This document shows positions 10,861 to 23,166 of a DNA stretch of 64,000 nt, piece after piece; positions within the stretch are counted from its first letter, which is position 1; each line of letters starts with the position of its first letter. The notes under the pieces were generated by a model, which made no database searches, was not told where the DNA came from, and saw only the letters and a list, made by a program, of their open reading frames with translations. The translations under genes and the position numbers were made by a program. The stretch comes from Hydrangea macrophylla (lineage: Eukaryota > Streptophyta > Magnoliopsida > Cornales > Hydrangeaceae), in NCBI GenBank assembly GCA_033977485.1, contig CM066988.1, positions 71,167,169-71,231,168 on the forward strand, read 5' to 3'.

Positions 10861-13067
10861 CACCCCATTACTCCTCATTTTGGGGGAGTCAAATGCAAGT
10901 TTAGAGAAAGTTTGGGAGAGAAAGTGTAGAGATGAGGTTAGAGTGGAGAGAAAAGAAGCTTTCTTCTTTGATTTTTCAAAACAAAAAGTGAGTTTCTAAC
11001 TTTGTTTTTACTTCATTACTTCCATTTACTTCAACATTCAATACTCCCAACCACCATTTTAGTGAGCATTCAAGAGTGTGGAAGCTTCTTCCATGTCTAG
11101 TGTCATTACATATGAGTGATACACCAATCTACAAGTCTCATGCTTCATGAATATCATCTATTGATTATCATCTACTTGCTTGATTATATATATGTTCATC
11201 TCTCCTCATCTCATTTCTTTTTATTTTCTTTATTTACTTACTAGTTCATCATCATCTAAGTGATGACATGAAGTTTGGGGTGAGTGAATCCTTATGGATA
11301 GTAGCTCTTGACCTCAAAAACATGTTTGATAGATAATGATCATAACCTCAATACTTCCAAGGTATTCTTGGAATGTATTGAAGTTATGCCCAAAAATAAA
11401 ATAAATCTCTCCAACAATCTTGGAGATTCTTAATGATGAGTTTGGTGTTAGTATTCTAAGTGGTCATAATCCTTATTGAGTGTTGGAAATATGTTTTCAA
11501 AACATCTATTTCAAAACCCCCTCTCAATCCCTCTCATTTGATTTCAAGAAATAAAACTTTGTTTTCTTCAATATCTCTAAAACAATGACCCAAAACAGTG
11601 AGCTGTTCAGATTCAGAGATTTGTTTTGAATTAAATACTCAAGTTATGATGATGAAACCACTTGGAAAACCTTCCTAATACATCATAGTTTGTCCCTAAT
11701 TTTTCCCATCAATTATAGAAATATGAGAGTATTTTTTTTGGATGTGAGAAGTTCACATTCATAATCTACCTCTGTTCTCACAGAATGTTCACCCAACTTC
11801 TTGCACTTATTCTGGACATTTTCATCACTGTACATATACCTTTTCTATTTTTTTTATAAAACTTGGGTGTCTTAGGAAACATTTGGTATATAATGGGTCA
11901 TCATAAACCTTTTCTTTGATTTATGAAAAATCATACAAAATCAGTCAACAGTGCAGCTTTTGTTTCTGAGTCATGTGTATATTCTGATTTTTTTCTTTTA
12001 ATCTGTGATAGCTATTGATGTTTGGCTTTTTGGGTTATTTTCTAGACACAATAAGAATGATCTCAGATTTTTCTCACATTGTTCTAGGCACGTTTGACCT
12101 CCCATTATAATGTTGCAAAGTGCCATATGCAGTCTGTCCACTATTCACAGCAAGCACATTTCAACTTTTATTCTTTGATTTGATGCTCATATGCATTCCA
12201 AATTAGCTCACATCTTAGGAAGTAGTTCATACTACATTTGTATATATCCCATGTTGATTTAATCCATTCATTCATGCACATTTTAGACTTCTAAGTCATT
12301 TTAGAAATCCATGAACACAAAACACACTACAACCTTTGCACATTTTTAGGTTCATACAATACATTCATGCAAGATTTGGGGTTTTTGTAACTCTTAATCC
12401 AAGAAGATTATAAGGAATGAACTTGATCACACGTTCATGCTTCCCCTCGATCTAATCATCCTTTCTCATCCGTCCCGGGGATTGAGAGATCTTCTTTTCT
12501 CAAAAAATAACATGCATCATTCTAGTTTGCTAAGCATATTTTGATTTCTTTAATTATTTGCTTCAAGAACAATTTATGTCCCCTTTAGATTAGGAAAACC
12601 TGATTAATTGATATATGATTAGGCGATTTTTCCTAGGTTTATTTGTGTGATTTTCACTTTACATTGTATGATATTTGACTTAGATTTTATGAATGATATC
12701 TTATCTTTTGATTTTCAATTTCAAGATTCTTATGTGATGTAATATACTATCATAGTATTAATTGCCGAACCAAACCTAGTATAAGATGATTATTTGGATG
12801 CTAATTGAGGCCCGTCGAAAGACGGGGCGAGTAGAGGGTGTTTTAGTCGCGACAAAGGCTCCTTCCTCTCTCGTACCAAAACCCCGAACCAAGTTCTTTG
12901 GTTATGAAGGGCCGGTGCCCTTATCCGCTTGGGTGAGTCAAAATTAGGTTTCTTGGTTCCTTAAAGACCAAGTGGCGACTCTGTATCTGTTTTCAACAGA
13001 CCTTTTCTTTTCCTTTTCAAAACAATCTCGAACGAGAGAAGTGGTCCGAAGCCCGGTATCCACAATC

Positions 13068-13085
13068 TGGCGACTCTGCTGGGGA
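13068..13085 (+). promoter_or_regulatory. Primer binding site of element B, tRNA-Arg type
   Basis: TGGCGACTCTGCTGGGGA lies 3 bp (ATC) after the LTR. It complements the 3' end of the same tRNA half that is captured in element A at 44869-44918. Complementarity stops after about 19 nt, as expected for an ordinary primer site. Confidence 0.8.
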
Positions 13086-13086
13086 T

Positions 13087-14416
13087 TTTATTTTTTTAAA
13101 ACAAAATAATACAGAGGTTTGACTCATAAGAAGCATCCTTAAAATCATCTTTTTACTGTGTTTTGGTTCACCGCATTGCACTCTTGCATTTCCCCCCCCC
13201 CCCCCCGACTGTGTCTGAAACGCGGCGCTGACATTGTTCAGGTCTTGCTGTGCCAGGGCACAAGTCACCGTTGATACTGTACCTTCCAAGGTATATCAAA
13301 AAGAGTAAAAACCTCCGTACTGTCTCCCTGACGGTATATTGGAACTCTCGTCAACGGACCCTCTTTGACTAAACCCAGCCTTTGCATATAGATTCCTGTA
13401 GAACCTTTCATAGGACTGTTCATTTATCTTTTCAGATAGGACAACATGATATAACTGCTGTATGCCCTGATGGGATTACCTGAGCGGTGTGGACGCTTGT
13501 GTGACATAGAACAGAACCTCTTTCTTATGATTCCCAAGGCAATCACTCATATGTGGTCACATTGAGTTGACCTGCCTAAGCATCATGACAAGGATGTCTG
13601 CTCCATGCTCGCAAAGATATACACCGCACACCTTGTTTGTCGGTCTTGAGACATAGGAGTATGAAAACCTGCTAGAAAGTATGATCACTATAACCGTACT
13701 TACCAGTTTCTCCCAGAAACTCTGTCCGAATATCCCAGATATGACCATATTGACCAGTTTCTCCCAGAAACTCTGTCCGAATATCCCAGATATGACCATA
13801 TTGACCAGTTTCTCCCGAAAACTCTGTCCAAATATCCCAGATACAACTACATTGACCAGTTTCTCCCAGAAACTCTGCCCGAATATCCCAGATATGACCA
13901 TATTGACCAGTTTCTCCCGGAAACTCTGTCCAAATATCCCAGATACAACTACATTGACCAGTTTCTCCCAGAAACTCTGCCCGAATATCCCAGATATAAC
14001 CACATTAACCAGTTTCTCCCAGAAACTCTGTCCGAATTTCCGGGGTATCTTGGAAATCCGTGTTATCCCTTGGTGATCATACTAGAAAGTAAGGTTAGCA
14101 CACTCTGTATGACTAGGACCTTATTTGTTTAGCTGCTATCTGTTAGAAATAGGAGCATCATATAGATTAGGGCTTACATCCGCATGTTTGTCCCATTTGC
14201 ATGCACCATTCCCCATCAATTTGCACGCACTGTTTCGAGTCGGTCCACATCACTATCTTTGTCTGCCTAAAGTCACCACTATCAAAGATCTAATCTAGCC
14301 CTTTCAAAATCTGTCAGGTCAGTATAGATTCCCAAGGTCAGCAGTCAGGGTCTTATTCGTGGGTCAGAAGTGCGGATAATCGGTTAATCAGAATCAGTCC
14401 GACAGCTTACGTCAGC
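13087..14416 (+). other. 5' leader of element B
   Basis: Non-coding leader with a C-homopolymer of about 16 near 13191-13206 and a 51-bp tandem array (13700-14040). No separate gene supported. Confidence 0.75.
13700..14040. repeat. 51-bp tandem array, about 7 copies, in B leader
   Basis: ACCAGTTTCTCCC recurs at 13702, 13753, 13804, 13855, 13906 and 13957, with ACCAG again near 14008: exactly 51 bp apart. Because 51 is divisible by three, frames stay open on both strands through the array. Two alternating unit types (GATATGACCATATT and GATACAACTACATT) suggest amplification of a dimer. Confidence 0.95.
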
Positions 14417-17400
14417 ATGAATAGGGAAGAGTTGGAAAACAAGGTTACTGAATTGGGAGCGACTATAAGCCAACAATCAGACAGTCTAGCCCAAGTCCTA
14501 AAATTCATGGAAGAACTGAAGCAGCAACAGCCGCGACCTCCGCCCGAGTTTCCGCCACCAGGGTTTGAGCCTCCTCTACACGAGAATAATGGGGAGGAAA
14601 ACTGGTTTCAAGGGGTCCCACCGCTTACGTATGAGAAAAAGCTCCAAGAAAAGTTGGACAAGGTCGATAAACTGGAAAGCGTACTCAGAAAAAGCAAGGG
14701 TATCGACGATTACATGTTGGATCTGGAAGGCCTCTTCGAGCCTGTCAAGCTGAAACTGCCAGAGAATTTCAAAATGCCTGCCATCGATCGCTTTGATGGA
14801 ACGGGAAACCCGAAAAGCCACGTGAAGCTATGTATGAGTATCTTCCAGTCCATGGGTTGCACCCACGAGCACATTGCGATGCTATTCCCGCAAACTCTGG
14901 CAAAATCTGCACTATCGTGGTTCCTAACCTTGGAAGCCTCCAAAACCCGGGCCTGGGAGGACATTGTCCGAGTCTTTGTCGATCATTACTCTTACAATCA
15001 AGAGCTGGACGTCACCGTCAGGGATTTGGAAACAACCCGGCAAAGCAACAATGAATCCTTCGCTGCATTTCTGAGCAGATGGAGGAACAAGGTAGCCCAA
15101 ATGACCCACCGGCCAATCGAGAAAGAACAGGTAAGGATGCTCATCCGGAATCTGCAGCCGCTCTATCATGAGAAATTATTCTACCAGTCCATCTCCACCT
15201 TTGAGGAGTTGTTTGAAGTCGGAACCCGAATCGAAGATGCTATCAGGGAGGGGAAGATCAAGAAGGAAGACCCTCCGAGCCAGCCAAGAAGGCCCAACTA
15301 CCCCCGGAATCCCCCGGATGTCAATGCCCTTAGCGGCCAACCCATGGCATATCCTCCAAGGCCATACCAACCCTCCAACCAGGCAAAATCCTTCAACCGC
15401 CCTTTCCAGAAAAAGCCCCTTCGCAGTTTTGCCAAGCTAGAAATCTCTCTCTCCTCAGCCCTAGATCGCCTCCTCAAAAAAGGCCATCTCCAATTACTCC
15501 AGCCTCGAAATACCCCGCTCCCGCCTAACTGCGATATGTCCAAGCGATGTACTTACCACCAAGCCCCCGGCCATAACACTGATGATTGCATGCGCCTCCG
15601 CCACGACATCCAAGACCTCATCGACCAGAATATCATCGAGCCGCCACCAAAGCAGCCTCATATCACCCAAAATCCTCTACCAAACCACCAAAATGTCAAC
15701 CTCATTGAGTCCAGTCCCGTACCCTTCAACCCTGCTACTTATATCACCCCCCTAGGACAACCCTTGCTTTACATTGACATCCCGAATTCTGAGGGGATTC
15801 ATCTGATCGGAGGGGAGAATGACGAGTGGCAGCAGCAGCTTGACGACGAGCAAGACTTGTTTTTCCTGGAAGAGCATGACCTAGGGGCGGTAGACCTCAA
15901 ATGGTATGATCCTAACGACGAGAGTGATGCTTCCATCTGGAACGAGCCAGAAAAGCCATTTGTGGGAACGGATTGTGATTGGTTTAAAAAGGATGGGACT
16001 GTAGAAGGGCCTACTCCTGCTGAGATTGATCACCTAACCAGGTCAGGCCGCCATTACCAGCCTCCACAGCCTGCCACCGAAGCCATCGAAAAAGGTCCAG
16101 TTAAAGACAAGGGGAAGGGTAAGATGGATGAGGTCATCGAAGAAGACAATGAGCTGATCAAGCAGCTAAAGAAAACCCAAGCGCATCTCTCGATGTGGGA
16201 TATTATGGTGACATCTTATAAGCACAGGCAAGCCGTGTTAAATGCCTTGGCTGGGATTGAAGTCCCCATCGATGTCGCGCCGGAGGACATGGTAACTTTC
16301 TTGGGTGCACTTACCCCCGACCCCATCATTACATTCTCCGACGAGGACCTGCCGCCAGAGGGATCCGCGCACAACAAGGCGTTATACATTACTGTGGGAT
16401 GTAAGGAGCAACAGGTGCCGTTTTGTCTAGTCGATACAGGTTCTGCTTTGAATGTTTGTGCCTTAAGAACTGCCACTGCTTTGGGGGTCAGTATCCTCGA
16501 CATTACGCCATCTGTGCAATCCGTGAGGGCCTATGACAACACTAGAAGAAATGTGATGGGAACTGTTTCTCTCCAAATCCGGGTGGGATCTTTGGTGAGC
16601 ACCGAGATTTTTCAAGTCATGGACATACCTGCCTCGTTCAATCTGCTAATTGGGAGACCCTGGCTTCACGCCAACAAAGCTGTATCATCCACTGTGCATC
16701 AAATGATCAAGTACATTCATGAGAGGGAGGTAAAGGTCATCCTTGGTAATAGTTGGGGAAGTGAGGCCTTCCCGAATTACGCTCCCATTTTTGAAGTCCA
16801 AATACCTGAACTGGAAGAAGGAGAAATCGGAGGATTCTTCATGGAAGAAGTTCATGTGATCGAAGACGAAGACCGATTCCCTGAGGTCCACTCCGCAGTC
16901 GTCAACATTGTCCGTAAGATGAACTACTTCCCCGGAATGGGGTTGGGTCGGCGCCAGCAAGGAATTCGGGAATTCCCGCAGATCAAAGGACAACAAGGCA
17001 CTTTCGGGTTGGGGTACAAGCCCACTGATGAGGACGTCGAGCTACAAAGGCCATGGAAGAAGAGGGTGAAGGGTCTCCCGCCATACCGCAAGACTTTAAA
17101 TGGACAATTCGTCAAGGAAGGGGATGATTTCCCTTACTTCGGGTTCCCTGAACCATGGATCCATCGAACCACCGGGAGAAGGCACCCTGGGCTTGAAATC
17201 TTCGCTGACTGCGAGAGGCCCCCATATCAAGACCCGTTCTACCCCGAAGAAGTTGGAAAGACCCCAGAGGAAGACTGGTTAAAATACCTTGACACTGAGG
17301 CGATCAAGAAGATGTGGGAAGAATCCGCTGAAGAGGAAGAGAAGAAGAGGGCCAAGAGCCAAGATGATCAGATCAAGCCTGCTGAGGAGGGTCTGAGCAA

Positions 17401-20400
17401 CCAGGCTGTAGAGTCATCTGTCTGTGTCTCCCAATCCCCTATCCCCCCAAAGTCTGTACTACCAGTTATCGAGTCTATACTGGAGTCGGCTGCTGTAAGC
17501 CCACCACTATCCAATGTAATCACTCCACCTGTCATGAATGAAATGAAAGACGATTCTGCTTACTCCTCTGTGTCTGACACTTGTGAATGCACAGATCCCT
17601 CCGAGGATCTCCCAATCGAACTAAAGCAACTAATTGAAAAACCACCTGCTTATGAAATAATCGAAGATACTTTATCAGTTAACTTAGGTGAAATAGATAA
17701 TCCACAGATTGTGCAAATTGGCTCAACCCTTAATAAAGAAGAAAAAGAAAAATTAACCCTCTTGCTAAAAGAGTTCAAAGATGTTTTTGCTTGGTCTTAC
17801 GAAGACATGCCTGGGGTCGATCCCGACATCGTCCAACATCATATTCCTCTCCTCCCTAATTCCAAACCTGTCAAGCAGAAACTGAGGCGCATGAGACCGG
17901 AATGGGCACTCAAGGTTAAAGAAGAGGTGGAGAAGCAGTTCAAGGCAGGGTTCATCATTGTCACCGAATACCCGGAATGGGTTGCCAACATCGTGCCAGT
18001 CCCGAAGAAGGATGGGAAAGTTCGTGTGTGCGTCGACTTTCGTGATCTAAACAAGGCCAGTCCCAAGGATGACTTCCCGCTTCCCCACATTGACGTTTTG
18101 GTAGATAACACCGCAGGACATGAGCTACTGTCTTTCATGGATGGCTTCTCAGGGTATAATCAGATTCTAATGGCGCCAGAAGATCGGGAAAAGACGACGT
18201 TCACCACCCCTTGGGGAACCTACTGTTATAGAGTAATGCCCTTTGGGCTCAAGAACGCGGGGGCAACGTACCAAAGAGCTGCCACCACTCTGCTGCATGA
18301 TATGATTCACAAAGAGGTAGAAGTATATGTAGACGACATGATTGTAAAATCCAAGGATAGAGAAGGGCACCTGGTAGCGCTGGAAAAGTTCTTCGAAAGG
18401 TTGCGCAAATACAAGATGAGGCTGAATCCAAAGAAATGCACTTTCGGCGTAACCTCCGGTAAACTCCTGGGTTTTCTCATCACACAAAGGGGAATAGAGG
18501 TGGACCCCTCTAAGATCAAGGCAATCCTCGAAATGACGTCACCACGGAATGAAAAAGAAGTACGGGGGTTCCTCGGAAGAATCCAGTTCATCAGCCGCTT
18601 CATTTCTAAACTCACAGCTACATGCGATCCTCTGTTCCGATTGTTGAGAAAAGGGGAGAAGTTCCAATGGGATGACCAATGCCAAGCCGCTTTCGATAAA
18701 ATAAAAGCCTACCTTCAAAATCCACCTGTCCTTTCACCACCTACTCCTCGTAAGCCCTTATTCCTTTACCTGTCTGTCTCCGAAAATGCCATGGGTTGCA
18801 TGCTAGCCCAAGAAGGAGAAGAAAGCCACTCCGAAAAAGCCATATATTACCTCAGCAAGAGGATGACTGGGTATGAGCTCAACTATTCTACCCTCGAAAA
18901 AACTTGTTGGGCTTTGGTTTGGTGCACCCGCCGACTAAGGCACTACATGCTGGCCTTTCCAGTTGTGCTCATATCCCGCATGGATCCTCTAAAATACCTT
19001 CTCGAAAAACCCGCCCTGACCGGTCATATATCCCGTTGGTTACTTCTATTATCCGAGTTCGATATCAAGTATGTTACGAGCAAGTCAGTAAAAGGGAGAA
19101 CCGTAGCTGAGCATCTCGCAGAGCATGCCGTTGACTCCGAAGAAAGTGGGGACTTTCCGTTTCCGGACGAGAATATCATGGAAATCAAGGAAGAACAGTG
19201 GAAGTTGTACTTTGATGGAGCGGCCAACATGAAAGGATACGGAGTAGGGATGATTCTCGTATCACCAAGCGGGGATCATACTCCATTAGCGGTCAAGCTC
19301 AACTATAACTCCACCAACAACACCGCCGAATATGAAGCGTGCATTCTGGGGATGGAAGCAGCCTTAGAACTGAGGGTTCAGAAGTTAGACGTCTTCGGGG
19401 ACTCAAACCTCATCATATCTCAAGCTAGAGGAGAATGGAAAGTAAAAGAAGAAAGGTTGAAGCCCTATCATGATCGTCTCGACCAGCTCAAGAGGCAGTT
19501 CAAGGATATCACATTCCTCTACTTGCCCAGGGAAGAGAATCAGTTGGCAGATTCGTTGGCTACCTTAGCCTCCATGATCAAGATTCCTGTGGGGGTCAAG
19601 ATGATGCCTTTGGTAATAGAGCAGAGGTACGAGCCTTCGTTCAATATGATCGCCGCAATCGAAGAAGAAGAGAATGAAATGCTGTGGTATCGGGATGTTT
19701 GGGATTTCATAGAAAAGGGGATATACCCCCAAGAGTCCACCGAGAAAGACAAAAGGGCCATTAGAAGATTCGCCGCACAATTCGTCATTTGCGGTGGGAA
19801 ATTGCTGAAGAAAGGATATAATGGTCACAACCTAACCTGCTTGTTCGGAAAGAGTTCCAAAAGAATGATGGAAGAAATACACGAGGGGGTATGCGGTCCA
19901 CACATGAACGGTCACATGCTGGCTAAGAAAATCATAAGACAAGGGTACTACTGGACAACATTGGAGAAAGATTGTTGTGAGTACGTGAGGAGGTGTCACA
20001 AGTGCCAGATTCATGCAAACATGATGCATACACCACCATCCCTTCTGTACAGCATGACTTCGCCTTGGCCATTCTCAACCTGGGGAATCGACATCATTGG
20101 CGAGATCGTTCCGAAAGCCTCAAATGGAAATCGGTACATCCTGGTGACCATAGACTACTTCACAAAATGGGTAGAAGCTGCATCTTACACCAAGTTGGGG
20201 GCCAAAGAAGTGGCCAAATTCATCAAAAGAAATCTCATCTGCCGTTATGGAGTTCCTCATGAGATTATTTCGGATAACGGAAGTCATTTCAAGGCAGAAG
20301 TCAGGGATCTGTTCGAGGAATACAAGATCACTTATCACAAGTCGTCGCCGTATAGGCCGCAAACCAATGGGGCAGTCGAAGCTGCAAACAAGAATATCAA

Positions 20401-20929
20401 GGCCATACTGTAGAAATCGGCCGATACCTACAAAGACTGGCATGAAAAGCTACCGTTCGCGCTTTGGGGATACAGAACGTCGATAAGGACGTCCACGGGA
20501 GCAACTCCTTACTCGCTGGTATATGGGATGGAAGCGGTACTCCCGGTCGAGATAGAACTGCCGTCTCTACGCGTGATGGCAGAATGTGAAATTTCAGAAT
20601 CAGATTGGTTGAAAGAAAGATACGAGGAATTGGCCCTCATAGATGAAAAGCGCCTAGCGGCGGTGGACCATGTCCGAATCTATCAAAAGAGAATAGCCCG
20701 TGCTTTCAACAAAAGGATTCGCCCAAGGAAGATTGTCAAGGGCGACCTTGTCCTTAAGGAATTGCGAGCTCCGATCTTTGACCCCCGTGGGAAGTTCAAA
20801 CCTAAATGGGTAGGCCCTTACATCGTCAAAACAATCCTTTCTGGAGGAGCAGCTTACCTCATGGACCTCGATGGTGTCGAATTCAAAGAACCGATCAACA
20901 TGGATCGCCTCAAAAAGTACTATGCTTGA
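14417..20929 (+). pseudogene. Element B gag-pol polyprotein (Tat lineage), one in-frame stop in integrase
   Basis: A single frame of 2170 codons encodes the whole replication polyprotein. In order: gag with N-terminal coiled coil and a CX2H...GH..DDC zinc-knuckle-like motif (about residue 375); aspartic protease LVDTGSALNVC (about 670); a G-patch-like Gly-rich segment (about 830-870); reverse transcriptase with YVDDM (about 1304); RNase H; a second, archaeal-type RNase H starting LYFDGAAN (about 1596); integrase with HHCC finger (about 1820-1870) and D, D, E near 1890, 1952 and 1985. The extra RNase H marks the Tat/Ogre lineage. An in-frame TAG at 20411-20413 (codon 1999) replaces a Gly codon found in A and cuts off the integrase C-terminus. 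The frame then resumes to TGA at 20927-20929. There is no gag/pol frameshift. I chose the first Met of the long frame as start. Confidence 0.93.
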
Positions 20930-20964
20930 CAAAAATAACCATTTCTTTCAAGCCTTGCCTTGAA

Positions 20965-21000
20965 CTACGCTTGACCTGATTCCCACTCGGGGATACGTAG
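20965..21000 (+). ncRNA. CTACG...CGTAG RNA hairpin, element B copy 1
   Basis: Begins 36 bp after the polyprotein stop. Outer arms CTACG/CGTAG; inner arms TTCCC/GGGGA with loop ACTC. It is preceded by TGAA and followed by GCA. Confidence 0.55.
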
Positions 21001-21061
21001 GCAACCACATCGGTTCGGTCACTTCACCAAAATAACCATTTCTTTCAAGCCTTGCCTTGAA

Positions 21062-21097
21062 CTACGCTTGACCTGATTCCCACTCGGGGATACGTAG
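21062..21097 (+). ncRNA. CTACG...CGTAG RNA hairpin, element B copy 2
   Basis: Near-exact copy of the 20965 hairpin at a spacing of 97 bp, as part of a larger direct repeat beginning ATTTCTTTCAAGCC. Confidence 0.55.
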
Positions 21098-21166
21098 GCA
21101 ACCGCGACGGTTCGGTCGCTTCATCCCACAAAAAATAACCCTTTTCTTTCGAAACTTTGGCCCGAA

Positions 21167-21202
21167 CTACGTTGGACCTGATCCCCGCTCGGGGGTACGT
21201 AG
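21167..21202 (+). ncRNA. CTACG...CGTAG RNA hairpin, element B copy 3
   Basis: The same outer arms are kept while the inner stem has changed to CCCCG/CGGGG. The sequence varies but pairing is kept. Confidence 0.55.
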
Positions 21203-21416
21203 GCAGACTTTCAAAAAGAAAAAAAAAAAAGGATGGCTCGCTAGGATGAAAATCCGAAAGGACGCCTAGGCAAAAATTAGAGCTAAATCCGAGGTGAGCA
21301 ATAACAAAAGAGAGAAAATAGCTCGCTAGGCCACCTCCTTGGTGCCTAGGCAAAAATTATGAGCATGAGAGAAATAAAGTCGCGGTCCTTACCATAACCC
21401 ACAAACCACCCTCCAC

Positions 21417-21560
21417 ACTAGGGGCAAACTTCGGCCACTCGCCTCGTTTGCCTGAACCTCTTCTGAACTAGGGGCAAACGTCGGTCATCTACCTCGTTTG
21501 CCTCACAACCATATATATCCCAAACTAGGGGCAAACTTCGGCTACCCGCCTCGTTTGCCT
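21417..21560 (+). repeat. Three internal PPT-like hairpin repeats in element B
   Basis: CTAGGGGCAAAC occurs at about 21418, 21468 and 21525. Each is followed after about 16 bp by GTTTGCC, so each can fold into a hairpin. GGGGCAAAC is identical to the core of the true polypurine tract at 27235-27248. Element A has two counterparts after its pol gene (about 36552-36621). Confidence 0.75.
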
Positions 21561-21836
21561 CTAACAACCCCAGCATGCTCAAGCAAGTACCAAAAGCAAC
21601 AACTAATTGAAATCTCAAGTTACAACATGTTTTCAGGAAGCTAAAATGCATAAAATGAGATTCCCGAAATAACCAAGGTTCACCGATAAACAAACTTTGA
21701 ATATTACATAAGCAGGAATAATCAAAGAAATAAAAGTCTTTCAAAAAGCAACCACATGTTCAAAGACACTTGGAGGAATGAGCAAAATCAGTCAGGACTA
21801 GTCTCGTCTTAGTGTCTTTTATTTCTTCAAAGGTCT

Positions 21837-22835
21837 TTAGAAGTAGGCCTTTACTCGGTCAGTCCAACCATCAATAAAAGCAGCAATAGTGGTAGCTCTG
21901 ATCCTGGAAGCAAAGACCCTCTCAGTAAACCCCCGGGGAACCTCCTGAACCTGTCCATACTGTCGGGCCAAACGGCGAGGATGATAGAAAGAAGTCTCTC
22001 TCAGACCCATCAACCACACTCTCTGGTGACCCCTGAGGCTCGTGGTGATAGCATAGAGGCCCCAACGCCTCACGATCCAGCAAATGTCAGCCTCAGATAA
22101 GGTGCTCATCATGCCCACCCAATCGGCAAAGGTATAGTGAGAATGAAGCACGGCCCGACGAAAGTAAACTGGTGGTATATGGCCCGTCCACAGCTGAAGG
22201 CGCTCGTAAAGCCAAGCCTGTAACACCAAAGGCGCCCCAGAAAGAAGAGGAGTCCCTTGATTGAAGGCATTATCCAAACCGTTCAGAGTTTCAGCTAGAA
22301 CCATGGCCATGGGATTCCTGCTAAGTTTCAGCCCGAGGCACACATGCACCAAGTCAACGGAAGTGCTCGAGAACAGGAAGTGCGAAGTCATGCACAATAT
22401 CAAAGCGGCCCCACGGGAAGCATCATACATGCTGGGATTCCCAGGACTGGCATACCGGGCAATAATAGAAGCAATGTTGAGAACCTCACCTTGAATCAGC
22501 CGGCGGGAAATAGTGACAGAGCAATTCAGGTATTCAGCCAAGGCTCGCGTAGGGCTGAGGGTATCAACAGAAGGGAGAATCAAGTCCGAGTCAGAATCAT
22601 AGCCGAGAATAGCGCAGAACTCCTCAAGCATGGGGCATATTTCCAGGCCGTTGAAGTTGAAGACATGGTTCACTGGGTCCCAGTAAGCAATGGCAGCACG
22701 CAAGAACTCCGTATTCAGGGTCATCTGGCGAAGAGAAAACAGCTCGGTCAAGCCATAGCTGAAGAGGTTGATCCGCTCCACGCCATCCGTAATGTTCAGC
22801 CAGGCTGTGAGTTGAGCGGGATCATACAAAGCCAT
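21837..22835 (-). CDS. Antisense DUF7745-like protein of element B (332 aa)
   Basis: Uninterrupted frame on the strand opposite to gag-pol. It resembles the plant DUF7745 family, often found beside PMD-type and Ty3 sequences; no biochemical role is known to me. Visible conserved blocks are FLRAAIAYWDPVNHVF, EICPMLEEFCAIL, and a C-terminal part with DICWIVRRWG and VWLMGLRETSFYHPRRLARQ. The frame is open up to 22880, but I place the start at 22835 because the Met there lies exactly 24 residues before the shared R(I/L)NL block, as in the element A protein. The next gene upstream on the same strand is the PMD gene. A possible splice acceptor (TTGCAG) upstream near 22903 suggests a 5'UTR intron, unproven. 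The family name is from memory. Confidence 0.75.
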   Translation of the reverse strand: MALYDPAQLTAWLNITDGVERINLFSYGLTELFSLRQMTLNTEFLRAAIAYWDPVNHVFNFNGLEICPMLEEFCAILGYDSDSDLILPSVDTLSPTRALAEYLNCSVTISRRLIQGEVLNIASIIARYASPGNPSMYDASRGAALILCMTSHFLFSSTSVDLVHVCLGLKLSRNPMAMVLAETLNGLDNAFNQGTPLLSGAPLVLQAWLYERLQLWTGHIPPVYFRRAVLHSHYTFADWVGMMSTLSEADICWIVRRWGLYAITTSLRGHQRVWLMGLRETSFYHPRRLARQYGQVQEVPRGFTERVFASRIRATTIAAFIDGWTDRVKAYF

Positions 22836-23166
22836 ATCTTTTTGTCGCGGCTCTAGCAAAATTCGAAATTTCGGCAGCACCTCCCCGTTTCACGGACTAT
22901 CCCACCTGCAAGGCAAAAAGCACTCACCATCACAAAACTGCCCATCGCAGTAGCATTCAACAGTCACAGTGTACATATATCAGCTAAAACAAGCACACCA
23001 CTGCGCCTCTAAACCGGAAGATATCCGGCCTAGGAGGCAAAACATCATAATACTCTGTCAAAAGGTTACAAATTGTCCCATACTTCGTCCTACACTGTCC
23101 AAATAATCATGTTCCCAGTACAACCCAATCGAAAACAGAAAATAAAATAATATTGCCCGCTTGGCA

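Larger units (their letters stand above)
9813..13064 (+). mobile_element. Element B, 5' LTR (3252 bp)
   Basis: Runs from TGTAGACACC to GGTATCCACA. Visible parts are a run of TTTGACCA-type decamers (about 10105-10170); an internally duplicated block around two TTTCCAACGGTATATC phrases (10393 and 10557); a GC-rich palindrome (10691-10724); a TATA box (10853-10860); and a long R-U5. By eye it differs from the 3' LTR by 15 substitutions and two small indels. Confidence 0.93.

Noticed and set aside
13557..14076. Open frames of 131 and 148 codons on opposite strands
   Set aside because: Both are made by the 51-bp array, whose unit is a multiple of three. No start context or domain supports a protein.
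20405..20420. Programmed stop-codon readthrough in the B polyprotein
   Set aside because: The stop is inside the integrase, after the catalytic Glu, not between gag and pol. A has a sense codon there and its own stop elsewhere.
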